Below, piece by piece: positions 1 to 7,425 of a DNA stretch of 20,384 nucleotides (position 1 is its first letter; every line of letters begins with the position of its first letter). The translations under genes and the position numbers were made by a program. The stretch lies in the NCBI GenBank assembly GCA_036274635.1, contig DASUFI010000328.1, positions 1-20,384 on the forward strand. The letters run 5' to 3'. A model generated the notes under the pieces. That model saw only the letters and a program-made list of their open reading frames with translations. It was not told the DNA's origin and did no database searches. Source of the stretch: DASUFI01 sp036274635 (GTDB lineage Bacteria; Planctomycetota; B15-G4).

Positions 1-521
1 AAGTCGATCGCGCGCGCGCCGCGGGGCAGGCGCGCCGCGCCATCGGGCTCGGACAGCGGCGCCAGGGCCGCGCCGGCCGCGCCGGCCGCGCCCGGCCGCG
101 CGTCGAGCCGCGCTCGTAGCGCCCCCGCCGCCGCCTCCCGCTGCCCGGCCGCCTCGGCATCCAGCACGAAGCGCTCGAGCGCGCGCACCACGAGCCGGTC
201 GCGCTCCTCGTACGAGCGCCGCTCGTACAGGACGCGCAGCTCCTCGAACAACTCGTCCACGCGGTCGGGCGCCGCGAGACCGTCGCCGCCCGCGAGGGGC
301 TGGACCGCGTGCGCCGCCGGCTCATCCAGCCATCCCTCAGGCGCGGGCGGGCCGAACACTTCGGGCGTCGCCTCGGCGCTCGGCTCGGGCCGCGCGTCCA
401 GCGCGCCCGGCGGCGGATCCTCCACGGGTCCGTCCGCGTCGCCCGGCTGAATCAGCAGCCAGCCGGCGCCGGCCAGCGCCAGCGTGGCGACCACCCCCAG
501 CACGGCGAGACGTCCGCGCAT
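1..521 (-). CDS. Membrane-anchored or secreted protein of unknown function (5' part, runs off the window)
   Basis: I do not recognise the family. The reading frame is open from an ATG at 521 to the window edge (173 codons seen, no stop). A good ribosome binding site, GGGAG at 528-532, lies 6 bases upstream and supports this start. The protein begins MRGRLAVLGVVATLALAGAG, a short basic end followed by a hydrophobic segment at about residues 5-24, so it is either a signal peptide or a single-pass anchor. Next comes a Pro/Glu/Ala-rich linker (about 30-85), then a predicted helical stretch rich in Glu and Arg (about 90-145, with VDELFEELRVLYERRSYEER), then an Ala-Gly tract made by a short DNA repeat. 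It follows the symporter gene on the same strand after 90 bases and may be cotranscribed with it. The function cannot be stated from this fragment. Confidence 0.75.
   Translation of the reverse strand, partial: MRGRLAVLGVVATLALAGAGWLLIQPGDADGPVEDPPPGALDARPEPSAEATPEVFGPPAPEGWLDEPAAHAVQPLAGGDGLAAPDRVDELFEELRVLYERRSYEERDRLVVRALERFVLDAEAAGQREAAAGALRARLDARPGAAGAAGAALAPLSEPDGAARLPRGARAID
66..92. repeat. Three tandem copies of a 9-base unit
   Basis: The unit GGCCGCGCC occurs three times without change at 66-92, and a fourth, one-base-shifted copy follows to 101. It lies in frame inside the partial gene on the minus strand and encodes a run of Gly-Ala-Ala triplets, so copy-number changes would keep the frame. 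It is probably a simple low-complexity tract of a GC-rich genome. Confidence 0.7.
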
Positions 522-611
522 CGGCGGCTCCCGGGAAGCAGCCGGGCATTGTCCGCGCCGGAAGCGGCCGAGCGATGGCGCGAGAGTGGCGCCGGCCCAG
601 GCCGGGCTCGA

Positions 612-2063
612 TCAAGCCGTCGCCGCCCCCGGGACGACCGCCGGGCGCGGCCGGGTGACGAGACTCACGAGCACGAGCGTCAGCGCCGCCAGGAGCAGCG
701 CCGGGATGACCGCATCGATCTGCGTCCCCTCCGGCAGGTGCAGCGCCGCCGCCGAGCGCGTGGCGCCGTCGAAAGCCCACCACAGCGTCGTGGTCACGCC
801 GCCCACCAGCATCGAGGCCACCGCGCCCGCCGGCGTGGCCCGCTTCCAGAACAGCGCCGCCAGCAGCGGCGGCGTGATGCCCACGCCGTAGATCGTGTAG
901 GCGAGGAAGGCCACCTCGAAGAAGCCGGCGCTGGCGAAGGCCATCCACAGCGCCAGCGCGCTGCAGCCCAGCACCAGCCAGCGCGCGGTCGCGAGCAGCT
1001 GCCGGTCGTCCGCGCCCGGCCGCACGAAGCGCTGCCACACGTCGCGCAGCAGCGTGTTCGCCGACGTGAGCAGGTAGCTGTCCGCGGTCGAGATGATGAT
1101 GGCCACCACCGAGGCCATGAGCAGCCCCGCCAGCGGCTGCGGCAGCGTGCCGCTCGCCAGCGCCGGCACCACGTGCGAGGGATCCGCGAGTCCCGGCAGC
1201 AGCACGCTGCCTGCGATGGCCACCAGGATGATGGAGCCGTCGATGAACAGCGTGGCCGGGATCAGCAGCGCCACCGCCGTGCGCGCCGTGCGCCCGCTGC
1301 GCGCCGCGAGGAAGCGCGCGTGCAGGTTCGCGTCGCCCAGCACGAGCAGGAAGGTCGGCAGCGTCACCGACAGCACGCCCGGCAGCGAGAGGTGCGCCGC
1401 GGTCGTCGCGTCCGGCGCCGGCAGCCGTCCCGTCACGCCGCTCCACCCGCCCGCCAGCCACCACGTCACCGGCAGCGCCGCCAGCATGCCCAGGGTCATG
1501 AGCACGCCGTTGAAGGTGTCGGTGAACGCGACCGAGAGCATGCCGCCCAGCGCCGTGTACACGCCGATGATCACGCACACCCCCACCATCACCGAGGTGT
1601 GGTGTGCGCCCACGGCGCCCAGCCCCGCGCCCTGCACCAGCATCTCCAGCACGACCGCCGCCGCCCGCAGCTGGTAGCTCACGATCACGAGGTAGGCCGA
1701 GACCAGCGTCAGCATGCCCAGCACCCGCGCCGCCGGTCCGAAGCGCTCCTCCAGCAGGTCCTGCAGCGTGTACCTCCCGCGCGCCCGCACCTTGCCGGCC
1801 AGCACCATGAGCACGAGGAAGCCCGCCGTCGGCCCGAGGCACAGCACGAAGGCGCCGAAGCCGTCGTGATACGCGCGCCCGGCGTTGGCGAAGATCGAGC
1901 CCGTGCCCGTCCACGTGGCCAGCAGCGTGCCCAGCAGGATGAACAGCGGCAGCCCGCGGTCCGCCAGCGCAAAAGCCTCCTGGCCCTTGACCGCGCGCGC
2001 CTTCCACAGGCCGAAGCCGACCAGCGCCACGAAGTACGCCGTCACGACGACCAGGTTGGTCAT
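612..2063 (-). CDS. Sodium:solute symporter family (SSS) transporter
   Basis: This is an integral inner-membrane transporter of 483 residues expected to move a small organic solute together with Na+. The protein is hydrophobic throughout, with about 13 membrane segments, which is the family pattern. Two family signatures are visible: YTALGG...TDTFNG at about 169-186, and STADSY at 325-330 within the segment that, in SSS proteins of the LeuT fold, supplies Ser/Thr ligands of the Na2 sodium site. The length is close to the usual 480-550 residues and nothing looks broken. The substrate cannot be told from sequence; proline, pantothenate, sugars and other organic solutes are all carried by relatives. 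It starts 44 bases after the ada stop codon and precedes the partial anchored-protein gene, all on one strand. No convincing ribosome binding site precedes the ATG, so it may depend on the upstream gene. Confidence 0.9.
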   Translation of the reverse strand: MTNLVVVTAYFVALVGFGLWKARAVKGQEAFALADRGLPLFILLGTLLATWTGTGSIFANAGRAYHDGFGAFVLCLGPTAGFLVLMVLAGKVRARGRYTLQDLLEERFGPAARVLGMLTLVSAYLVIVSYQLRAAAVVLEMLVQGAGLGAVGAHHTSVMVGVCVIIGVYTALGGMLSVAFTDTFNGVLMTLGMLAALPVTWWLAGGWSGVTGRLPAPDATTAAHLSLPGVLSVTLPTFLLVLGDANLHARFLAARSGRTARTAVALLIPATLFIDGSIILVAIAGSVLLPGLADPSHVVPALASGTLPQPLAGLLMASVVAIIISTADSYLLTSANTLLRDVWQRFVRPGADDRQLLATARWLVLGCSALALWMAFASAGFFEVAFLAYTIYGVGITPPLLAALFWKRATPAGAVASMLVGGVTTTLWWAFDGATRSAAALHLPEGTQIDAVIPALLLAALTLVLVSLVTRPRPAVVPGAATA

Positions 2064-2107
2064 GCGGCGAGTCTAGTGCCGCGCAGGCGCGGGACGAAGC
2101 CTCTCGT

Positions 2108-3190
2108 TCAGTGGCGGCGCGCGACCATCGCGGCCTCGTGCGCCAGCAGCCACTGCTTGCGCCAGACTCCGCCGGCGTAGCCGACCGGCTTGCCGTCGCT
2201 GCCGATGACCCGGTGGCAGGGCAGCAGCAGGGCCAGGCGGTTGTCGCCGTTGGCTCGCGCGACGGCGCGCACCGCCGACGGCCGTCCGAGGGCCCGCGCC
2301 ATCTGCGCATAGCTGCGCGTCTCGCCCGCGGGGATCCGGCGCAGCTGCTCCCATGCTGCGCGCTGGAACTCCGTGCCCGGCGCATGCAGCGGCACCGTGA
2401 ACTCCGTCCGCTCGCCCGCGAAGTACTCGCCGAGCTCCTGCTCCAGCGACCGCAGGTGGCGATGGTCGCCGGGCAGCACCACGCCCGGCACGCGCCGTCG
2501 CAGCGTGGCGATCTGCGCCTCCAGCGCGCGCCGCTCCACGAACTCCAGCAGGCACAGGCCCTCGTCGCTGGCGACGGCCAGCATCGGCCCCAGCGGCGTG
2601 GTCGTCCAGCGCGCGCTGAGCACGGGCTGGCCGTGCACCCGCGTCGGGGGCGCGCCGAACAGTCGCACGAAGGCGTCGCGCAGGCCGGACTCGCTCTCGT
2701 AGCCACCGCGGTCGGCGGCGCGACCCACGCCGCCGCCCGCGCGCACCACCCGCAGCGCGCGCCCCACCCGCCGCGCGCGATGCCAGCCCTGGAAGGTGAG
2801 CCCGTAGTGCGCCTTGAACCAGCGCGCCGCGCGTGCCGGGTGCACGCCCAGCGCGCGCAGATCCGCCGCGCGCAGCCGGCGCTCGGGCTCGGCCTCGACG
2901 CGGCGGATCAGCTGGTCCACCCACGCCGGCGGCTCGTGCCCCTCGTCCATCGGCCGGCAGCGGCGGCAGGGTCTGTAACCGGCGTGCAGGGCGCCGCGCG
3001 CGTCGGCGAAGAACTCGACGTTCTCGGCGCGCGGCATGCGCGCCGCGCAGCCGGGCCGGCAGAAGACGCCCGTGGTCTTCACGCAGATGAGGAAGACGCC
3101 CTCGTAGCGCGAGTCGCGCGCCTGCATCGCGGCGAGCATCTCGCCGCGCGAGGGCAGCTTCGGAGGCAGGGCGATCGCGGTGCTGTTCAT
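2108..3190 (-). CDS. ada: Bifunctional Ada: DNA methyl-phosphotriester / O6-alkylguanine methyltransferase and AraC-type regulator
   Basis: A 360-residue protein with the full Ada architecture (the E. coli protein has 354). Residues 15-85 form the zinc domain, with the four cysteines C44, C48 (GVFCRPGC), C75 and C78 (YRPCRRC). By family knowledge C44 takes methyl groups from DNA phosphotriesters and turns the protein into an activator. Residues about 90-185 are the AraC-type helix-turn-helix (GGYESESGLRDAFVRLFG). Residues about 190-355 are the O6-methylguanine methyltransferase with the acceptor cysteine C325 in LLLPCHRVIG and the conserved Asn-rich helix before it. All key residues are present, so the protein should be functional in adaptive alkylation repair. 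The frame is open upstream to 3304, but the ATG at 3190 gives the length and N-terminus expected of the family. I found no clear Ada operator upstream. The symporter gene follows 44 bases downstream. Confidence 0.95.
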   Translation of the reverse strand: MNSTAIALPPKLPSRGEMLAAMQARDSRYEGVFLICVKTTGVFCRPGCAARMPRAENVEFFADARGALHAGYRPCRRCRPMDEGHEPPAWVDQLIRRVEAEPERRLRAADLRALGVHPARAARWFKAHYGLTFQGWHRARRVGRALRVVRAGGGVGRAADRGGYESESGLRDAFVRLFGAPPTRVHGQPVLSARWTTTPLGPMLAVASDEGLCLLEFVERRALEAQIATLRRRVPGVVLPGDHRHLRSLEQELGEYFAGERTEFTVPLHAPGTEFQRAAWEQLRRIPAGETRSYAQMARALGRPSAVRAVARANGDNRLALLLPCHRVIGSDGKPVGYAGGVWRKQWLLAHEAAMVARRH

Positions 3191-3249
3191 GGAGGCGGAT
3201 CGTGGCACGGCTCGCGGACCTCTGCCCACCGGAGCTTGAACGTCGAATT

Positions 3250-3265
3250 CGCGCGCTGTCGCGCG
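3250..3265. repeat. Short perfect inverted repeat in the ada upstream region
   Basis: CGCGCG at 3250-3255 and CGCGCG at 3260-3265 flank a four-base CTGT, in the 98-base gap between the ada start and the divergent small lipoprotein ORF. It could be a small hairpin or operator. The arms are themselves self-complementary CG runs that are common in DNA this rich in G and C, so the support is weak. Confidence 0.25.
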
Positions 3266-3288
3266 GTCGCCGATATCATCGCCGCACA

Positions 3289-3579
3289 ATGCTCGCCCGG
3301 CCACACCCCGCCGTCCTCGCCCTCGTCCTCGCGGGCTGCGCCGCGTCGTACCCGGAAGAGCCCATGGCCGACGAGCCCGTCGCCTGCACGCCGGCGCCCG
3401 AGCAGCTCGCCCCCGTGCGCGAGAGGCTGCGCCCGCCCCGAGTCAGCGCGAGAGCAGCGGCAGGTACTCGCGCCACGGCCCCACCTCGTCGCCGCGGGCC
3501 TTGGCCAGCACGCGCGCGATCTGGGCGAGGTGGTTCAGGTCGTGCACGACCCAGGTCCCGAGCAGCTCGGAGAGCGTGA
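3289..3579 (+). CDS. Putative small lipoprotein, possibly truncated
   Basis: An ORF of 96 residues runs divergently from ada. It begins MLARPHPAVLALVLAGCAAS, a textbook lipoprotein signal with the lipobox LAGC (lipidated C17), followed by a short acidic segment (EEPMADEPVACTPAPEQ). After about residue 50 the frame enters the 3' end of the convergent DinB gene and the encoded sequence becomes an Arg/Ala/Pro-rich tail that looks like antisense coding. The last 137 bases overlap DinB. Either a small lipoprotein gene has lost its original end, or the resemblance to a lipobox is a chance effect of GC-rich sequence. No ribosome binding site is evident. The lipobox is the only positive evidence. Confidence 0.35.
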   Translation: MLARPHPAVLALVLAGCAASYPEEPMADEPVACTPAPEQLAPVRERLRPPRVSARAAAGTRATAPPRRRGPWPARARSGRGGSGRARPRSRAARRA

Positions 3580-3970
3580 CCGTTCCCAGCACCGGGTGCT
3601 GGCCCCGACGCGCCAGCTGCGCCGGCGCCAGCCGCAGCGCAGCCAGCGCCGTGAGGCTGGCGCGCCGCACCGCCGCGAACTCGTCCAGCCGAGCGGCCAG
3701 CGGCACGTCCTGCGGCCAGCGCGCCTGGGCCTCGCGGTCGAAGGGCTCGAAGGCGCGCGCCTCGCCGTGCTCGAGGATGATGCGCGCGCGCGGGATCCAG
3801 TCCGTGCGGTCGCCGTGGATGAGGTGCCCGAGGATGTCGTAGGCGCTCCAGCGGCCCGGGCCCTCGGGCGTGCGCACCCAGTCGTCGGGCAAGTCGCGCA
3901 GCAGGGCATCGAGGGCGACGGGCGTGCGGATGAGCAGCGCGGTCGTGCTGGACAGGTCGCTGAGCGGCAT
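3443..3970 (-). CDS. DinB/YfiT-family metal-binding four-helix protein
   Basis: A 175-residue soluble protein of the DinB superfamily, four-helix-bundle proteins that bind a divalent metal through histidines; members include bacillithiol- and mycothiol-dependent transferases and many uncharacterised proteins. The visible signature is GHLIHGD near residues 48-54 and WVVHDLNHLAQ at 140-150, giving likely metal ligands H52, H143 and H147 (H49 also nearby). A typical WSAYDIL(G)HL helix precedes the first histidine. The length is normal for the family. It follows the propeller gene on the same strand after 55 bases and its 3' end is overlapped by the small convergent lipoprotein ORF. The substrate is not predictable. 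Confidence 0.85.
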   Translation of the reverse strand: MPLSDLSSTTALLIRTPVALDALLRDLPDDWVRTPEGPGRWSAYDILGHLIHGDRTDWIPRARIILEHGEARAFEPFDREAQARWPQDVPLAARLDEFAAVRRASLTALAALRLAPAQLARRGQHPVLGTVTLSELLGTWVVHDLNHLAQIARVLAKARGDEVGPWREYLPLLSR

Positions 3971-4025
3971 GGCGGAGTTCCCGGAGCGCCGCGACGGCGC
4001 GGCCCCCGGATTCTCGCACCGCGGC

Positions 4026-5327
4026 CTACTTCGTGTCCCTCAGGAACACGTCACGGGCGTCGTTGTCGTCGCCGGCCACCAGGTCGCCGGCATCCGACTC
4101 GAAGGCGACGAAACGACCGTTGCCCGACACGACGGCACCGTAGCTCGGCCCGGCCAGCACCTCAAGGCCGTCCGGGTCCACGGAGGCGCGCACGATGGAA
4201 GCCTTCTTGCGATCGATGACGAAGATGTCCGACTCTCCGTTGCCGTCCTCCCCGTCGGCGAGCAGGTCGTCAGCATCCGACTCGAAGGCGATGAAGCGTC
4301 CCGAATGGGTGATCGACGGCGCGCTGGAGTCGCCGTCCGGGTCATCGCCCGTGGCGTCCAGGCTCACGCGCTCGATGGTGCCCAGCTTCAAGTCGCGCAG
4401 GAACACGTCGGCGTTGGCGATGCCATCGTCCTCGACCAGGTTGGTCGCCTGGGAGCTGAACACCACGAACCGGCCGTTGCCCGAGATGATGGCCTGCGTC
4501 GAGGCGCCGTCGCCTTCCTCGCCCGCGGCATTCACCGACAGGCGCACGGTGGTGCCCAGCTTGGTGTCGCGCAGGAACGCGTCGGTCGTGCCGTTGAGGT
4601 CGTCAGGCACCAGTCCTTGCGCGCTCGACTCGAACACCACGTACCGGCCGTTGGCCGACACGCTCGCGCCGATGCTGTCGCCGACGACCTGCGCACCGGC
4701 CGAGTCGACCGACACGCGCGACGTCGTGCCCTTCTTGCGGTCGTGCAGGTAGATGTCGACGAGGTCGTTGTCGTCGTCGGCGACGAGGGCCGAGGTCGAC
4801 TGGAACACCACCCAGCGGCCGTTGGCCGAGATCGACGGGTTGTGGCTCTGGCCGTCGGCCTCGAGGCCGGCCGAGTCCACCGACACGCGCGTCGTCACGC
4901 CCTTCTTCAGGTCGCGCACGAAGATGTCGCTGTCGAACCCGGCGTCGCCGCCCTCGACCAGGTCCGTGTCCGAGGACTGGAAGGCCACGTAGCGGCCGTT
5001 CGCGGACAGGTTCCCATTGAGGCCGGACGCGCCGCCCGGGTCGCCGTTCGCCGCGACGCTGGCGCGCACCTTCGTCTGCTTCTTGCGATCCCAGACGTAG
5101 ATGTCCCAGTCGTTGTTCGAGTCCTCGGGCCCGAGGTCGGAGGCTCGCGACTCGAACTCCACGAAGCGCCCGCTGCGCGAGATCGACTGCCTCCCGAAGA
5201 TCGAGCCGCTCTCCAGGTCCCCGGACGAGCCCGTGGAACTGGAGGACACGAGCACGGTGTCGCTCGCGGCGGCGGAAGCGCCGAGCATGAGCAGGACAGT
5301 TCCGAGCCGGATTCCCGAGCAACCCAT
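4026..5327 (-). CDS. Secreted seven-repeat beta-propeller protein (TolB/PD40-like)
   Basis: A 433-residue exported protein: signal peptide at about 1-21 (LGTVLLMLGASAAAS), then seven repeats of about 58 residues. Each repeat carries S-x-[NS]-G-R-[FWY]-[VI]-x-F-x-S followed by an Asp-rich loop and D-[IV]-[FY]-x-x-D-x-K-x-x-T. The GR pairs fall at about residues 53, 111, 170, 227, 285, 343 and 404. This is the PD40/TolB-like pattern and implies a seven-bladed propeller. The chain ends right after the DVFLRDTK strand of repeat 7, while residues 24-40 (TVLVSSSSTGSSGD) resemble the TTRVSVDSAG strand missing from it, so N- and C-termini probably close one blade together. Acidic loops could bind calcium. 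A strong ribosome binding site (AGGGAG, 5333-5338) fixes the start. I see no catalytic motif; a surface binding role is inferred. Confidence 0.85.
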   Translation of the reverse strand: MGCSGIRLGTVLLMLGASAAASDTVLVSSSSTGSSGDLESGSIFGRQSISRSGRFVEFESRASDLGPEDSNNDWDIYVWDRKKQTKVRASVAANGDPGGASGLNGNLSANGRYVAFQSSDTDLVEGGDAGFDSDIFVRDLKKGVTTRVSVDSAGLEADGQSHNPSISANGRWVVFQSTSALVADDDNDLVDIYLHDRKKGTTSRVSVDSAGAQVVGDSIGASVSANGRYVVFESSAQGLVPDDLNGTTDAFLRDTKLGTTVRLSVNAAGEEGDGASTQAIISGNGRFVVFSSQATNLVEDDGIANADVFLRDLKLGTIERVSLDATGDDPDGDSSAPSITHSGRFIAFESDADDLLADGEDGNGESDIFVIDRKKASIVRASVDPDGLEVLAGPSYGAVVSGNGRFVAFESDAGDLVAGDDNDARDVFLRDTK

Positions 5328-5332
5328 CGATT

Positions 5333-5338
5333 CTCCCT
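5333..5338 (-). promoter_or_regulatory. Strong ribosome binding site of the propeller gene
   Basis: AGGGAG lies 5 bases before the ATG at 5327 and is part of the longer AAAGGGAGAA. It is one of the clearest Shine-Dalgarno sequences in the window, where many genes lack one, and it supports the chosen start. Confidence 0.7.
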
Positions 5339-5437
5339 TTCACCGTTCGGGCGCTGCCCGTGGATCCGGATCGTGATCCGAGGCCCTTCACCGTGCCTCA
5401 TTTCGTGGAAACACGCAACCCCAAGGCCGGAGTCGGC

Positions 5438-7420
5438 TCACTCGGCCGCGGCCCCGCGCCCGAAGGCCGCGATCTCCTTCAGGAACACCTCTCCGTAGCT
5501 CTCCAGCTTGTGCTGTCCGACGCCGGAGACGGCCAGCAGCTCGGCCTCCGTCCTCGGCCGCGCGCGACACATGCCCGCCAGCGTGGCGTCGGTGAACACG
5601 ACGTAGGCCGGCACGCCGCGCTCGTCGGCCAGGCGCTTGCGCAGGGCGCGCAGCGCGGCGAAGAGCTGCAGGTCGGACTCGTCGCTGAGCGGCTCGGCGC
5701 CCGCCGCGGCGGCCGGGCGCGCGCGGCGCGAGCGGCGCGCGGGGGCGACTTCATCCGGCATGCGATCGTCGTCCGCCGGCCGCGGCGCCGCCACCGGCCG
5801 CGGCCGCGACAGCTCGAGCCGCTCCTCGCCCGCCAGCAGCGCGCGCGCCTTGCCCGCCACGCGCAGCACCGACCAGTTGGCCACGTCCTGCACCACGTAG
5901 CCGCGGTGCACGAGCTGCTGGATCACCGACTGCCACTCCTCGCGCCCGAGGTCGGCGCCGATGCCGTGCGTGGAGAGCCGGTCGTGCCCGTTCTGCAGCA
6001 CGCGCTCGCCGCGCGAGCCGCGCAGCACGTCGATGACGTAGGCGGCGCCGTAGCCCTGGCCGAGCCGGATGATGCACGAGAGCGCCTTCTGCGCCAGCAC
6101 CGTGCAGTCCACGCGCTCGGGCGGGTGCTCGCACACGTCGCAGCGCCCGCAGTCGCCGTCGCGCTCCTCCCCGAACCAGGCGAGCAGCGCCCGGCGCCGG
6201 CAACTGTCGCCGCCCGCGAAGGACGCCATGGCCTGCAGCTTGTGCAGCTCCACGCGCACCTGGTCGCTGCCGCGGGCGCCGTCCGCGCCATCGCCCTCGA
6301 TGAGCGCGCGGGCCACGGCCACGTCGCCCCAGCCGAAGAGCAGCAGGGCTTCGGCCGGCAGCCCATCGCGCCCGGCGCGGCCGGTCTCCTGGTAGTAGCC
6401 CTCGATGTGCCGGGGCAGGTCGTGGTGCACCACGAAGCGCACGTTGCTCTTGTCGATGCCCATGCCGAAGGCGACGGTGGCCACGACCACGTGCAGCTCG
6501 TCGCGCGCGAAGGCCTCCTGCACGCGCGAGCGCTCCTCGGCCGGCAGCCCGGCGTGATAGGCCGCCGCGCGCACCCCCGCCCGCGCCAGCCGCGTCGCCA
6601 CCTGCTCCACGCGCTTGCGGGAGAGCGCGTAGACGATGCCGCTCTGCCCGCGCCGCTCGCGCAGGAAGTCCAGCAGCTGCCGCTCGGGATCCTTCTTGGG
6701 CACCACGCGGTAGAAGATGTTGGGCCGGTCGAAGCTGGCCACGAAGCTCCGGGCCTGCTGCAGCCCGAGCACGCGCAGGATGTCCGCGCGCGTCGCGGCG
6801 TCGGCCGTGGCCGTCAGCGCCAGCCGGGGCACCTTCGGGAAGCGCTCGGCCAGCACCGCCAGCTGCGCATACTCCGGGCGGAAGTCGTGCCCCCACTGGC
6901 TCACGCAGTGCGCCTCGTCGATCGCGAACAGCGTCGGCGCGGCTCCGGCCGGCAGCCCGGCCAGCCGCGCGAGGAAGTCCGGCATGAGCAGCCGCTCGGG
7001 CGCCACGTACAGCAGGCTCAGTTCCCGCGCGTGCAGCCGCGCGAGCACGCGCCGCGCCGAGGGGCCGTCGAGGCTGGAGTTGTAGACCTCCGCTGACACC
7101 CCGCACTCGCGCAGAGCGTCCACCTGGTCCTTCATCAGCGCGATGAGCGGCGAGACGACCACCGTCGTGCCCCGCAGCAGCAGCGCCGGCACCTGGAAGC
7201 ACAGGCTCTTGCCGCCGCCGGTGGGCATGAGCACGAAGGCGCTGCGGCCGGCGAGCAGCTCGTCGATGATCTCGGCCTGCAGCGGGCGGAACGTGTCGTA
7301 GCCGAAGACGTCGCGCAGGACGTCGTGCGGGGTGCGGGGGGCGTCGGGCGCACAGGCCGGACCGGGCGCGCGCACGGGGCCCCGAGCGAAAGGCAGCTCA
7401 CCCGTCTCTCCCGTGGCCAT
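5438..7420 (-). CDS. recQ: ATP-dependent DNA helicase RecQ
   Basis: A 660-residue RecQ 3'-5' DNA helicase acting in recombination and fork repair. Domains in order are the helicase core with the RecQ motif 0 (FRPLQAEII, 44-52), Walker A (PTGGGKS, 66-72), DEAH box with aromatic-rich loop (DEAHCVSQWGHDFRPEY, 168-184), TATAD (203-207) and QETGRAGRDG (344-353). It continues with the RQC zinc site with four cysteines (C407, C424, C427, C430) and winged helix to about 530, a basic Pro/Ala/Arg linker (538-576), and a C-terminal HRDC domain (about 583-652). All catalytic motifs are intact. The frame is open far upstream through xylB, but the ATG at 7420 matches the family N-terminus and is preceded by GGAGAGG at 7431-7437. 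It starts 5 bases after the xylB stop, so it should be translated from the same message as the sugar genes. Confidence 0.95.
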   Translation of the reverse strand: MATGETGELPFARGPVRAPGPACAPDAPRTPHDVLRDVFGYDTFRPLQAEIIDELLAGRSAFVLMPTGGGKSLCFQVPALLLRGTTVVVSPLIALMKDQVDALRECGVSAEVYNSSLDGPSARRVLARLHARELSLLYVAPERLLMPDFLARLAGLPAGAAPTLFAIDEAHCVSQWGHDFRPEYAQLAVLAERFPKVPRLALTATADAATRADILRVLGLQQARSFVASFDRPNIFYRVVPKKDPERQLLDFLRERRGQSGIVYALSRKRVEQVATRLARAGVRAAAYHAGLPAEERSRVQEAFARDELHVVVATVAFGMGIDKSNVRFVVHHDLPRHIEGYYQETGRAGRDGLPAEALLLFGWGDVAVARALIEGDGADGARGSDQVRVELHKLQAMASFAGGDSCRRRALLAWFGEERDGDCGRCDVCEHPPERVDCTVLAQKALSCIIRLGQGYGAAYVIDVLRGSRGERVLQNGHDRLSTHGIGADLGREEWQSVIQQLVHRGYVVQDVANWSVLRVAGKARALLAGEERLELSRPRPVAAPRPADDDRMPDEVAPARRSRRARPAAAAGAEPLSDESDLQLFAALRALRKRLADERGVPAYVVFTDATLAGMCRARPRTEAELLAVSGVGQHKLESYGEVFLKEIAAFGRGAAAE

Positions 7421-7425
7421 GCCGC

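Noticed and set aside
592..605. Possible terminator hairpin CCGGC-CCAG-GCCGG after the symporter
   Set aside because: The stem is only five bases and no T-rich tract follows; such palindromes are common in this composition.
2064..2107. CCGCG-CCTG-CGCGG hairpin between ada and the symporter
   Set aside because: Short stem and no T-rich run, so no support for a terminator.
309..2180. Long plus-strand frame opposite the symporter
   Set aside because: Its translation is dominated by Arg, Gln, His and Ala, as expected for the antisense of GC-rich coding DNA.
337..2706. Long minus-strand frame of 789 codons across the symporter and ada
   Set aside because: It is Ala/Arg/Gly-rich out-of-frame sequence over two clear genes in another frame; no domain is visible.
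5328..5437. GGATCC/GGATC repeats in the gap between recQ and the propeller gene
   Set aside because: The short copies do not form a stable hairpin with a T-rich tail or a recognisable operator; I see nothing definite in this gap apart from the ribosome binding site.
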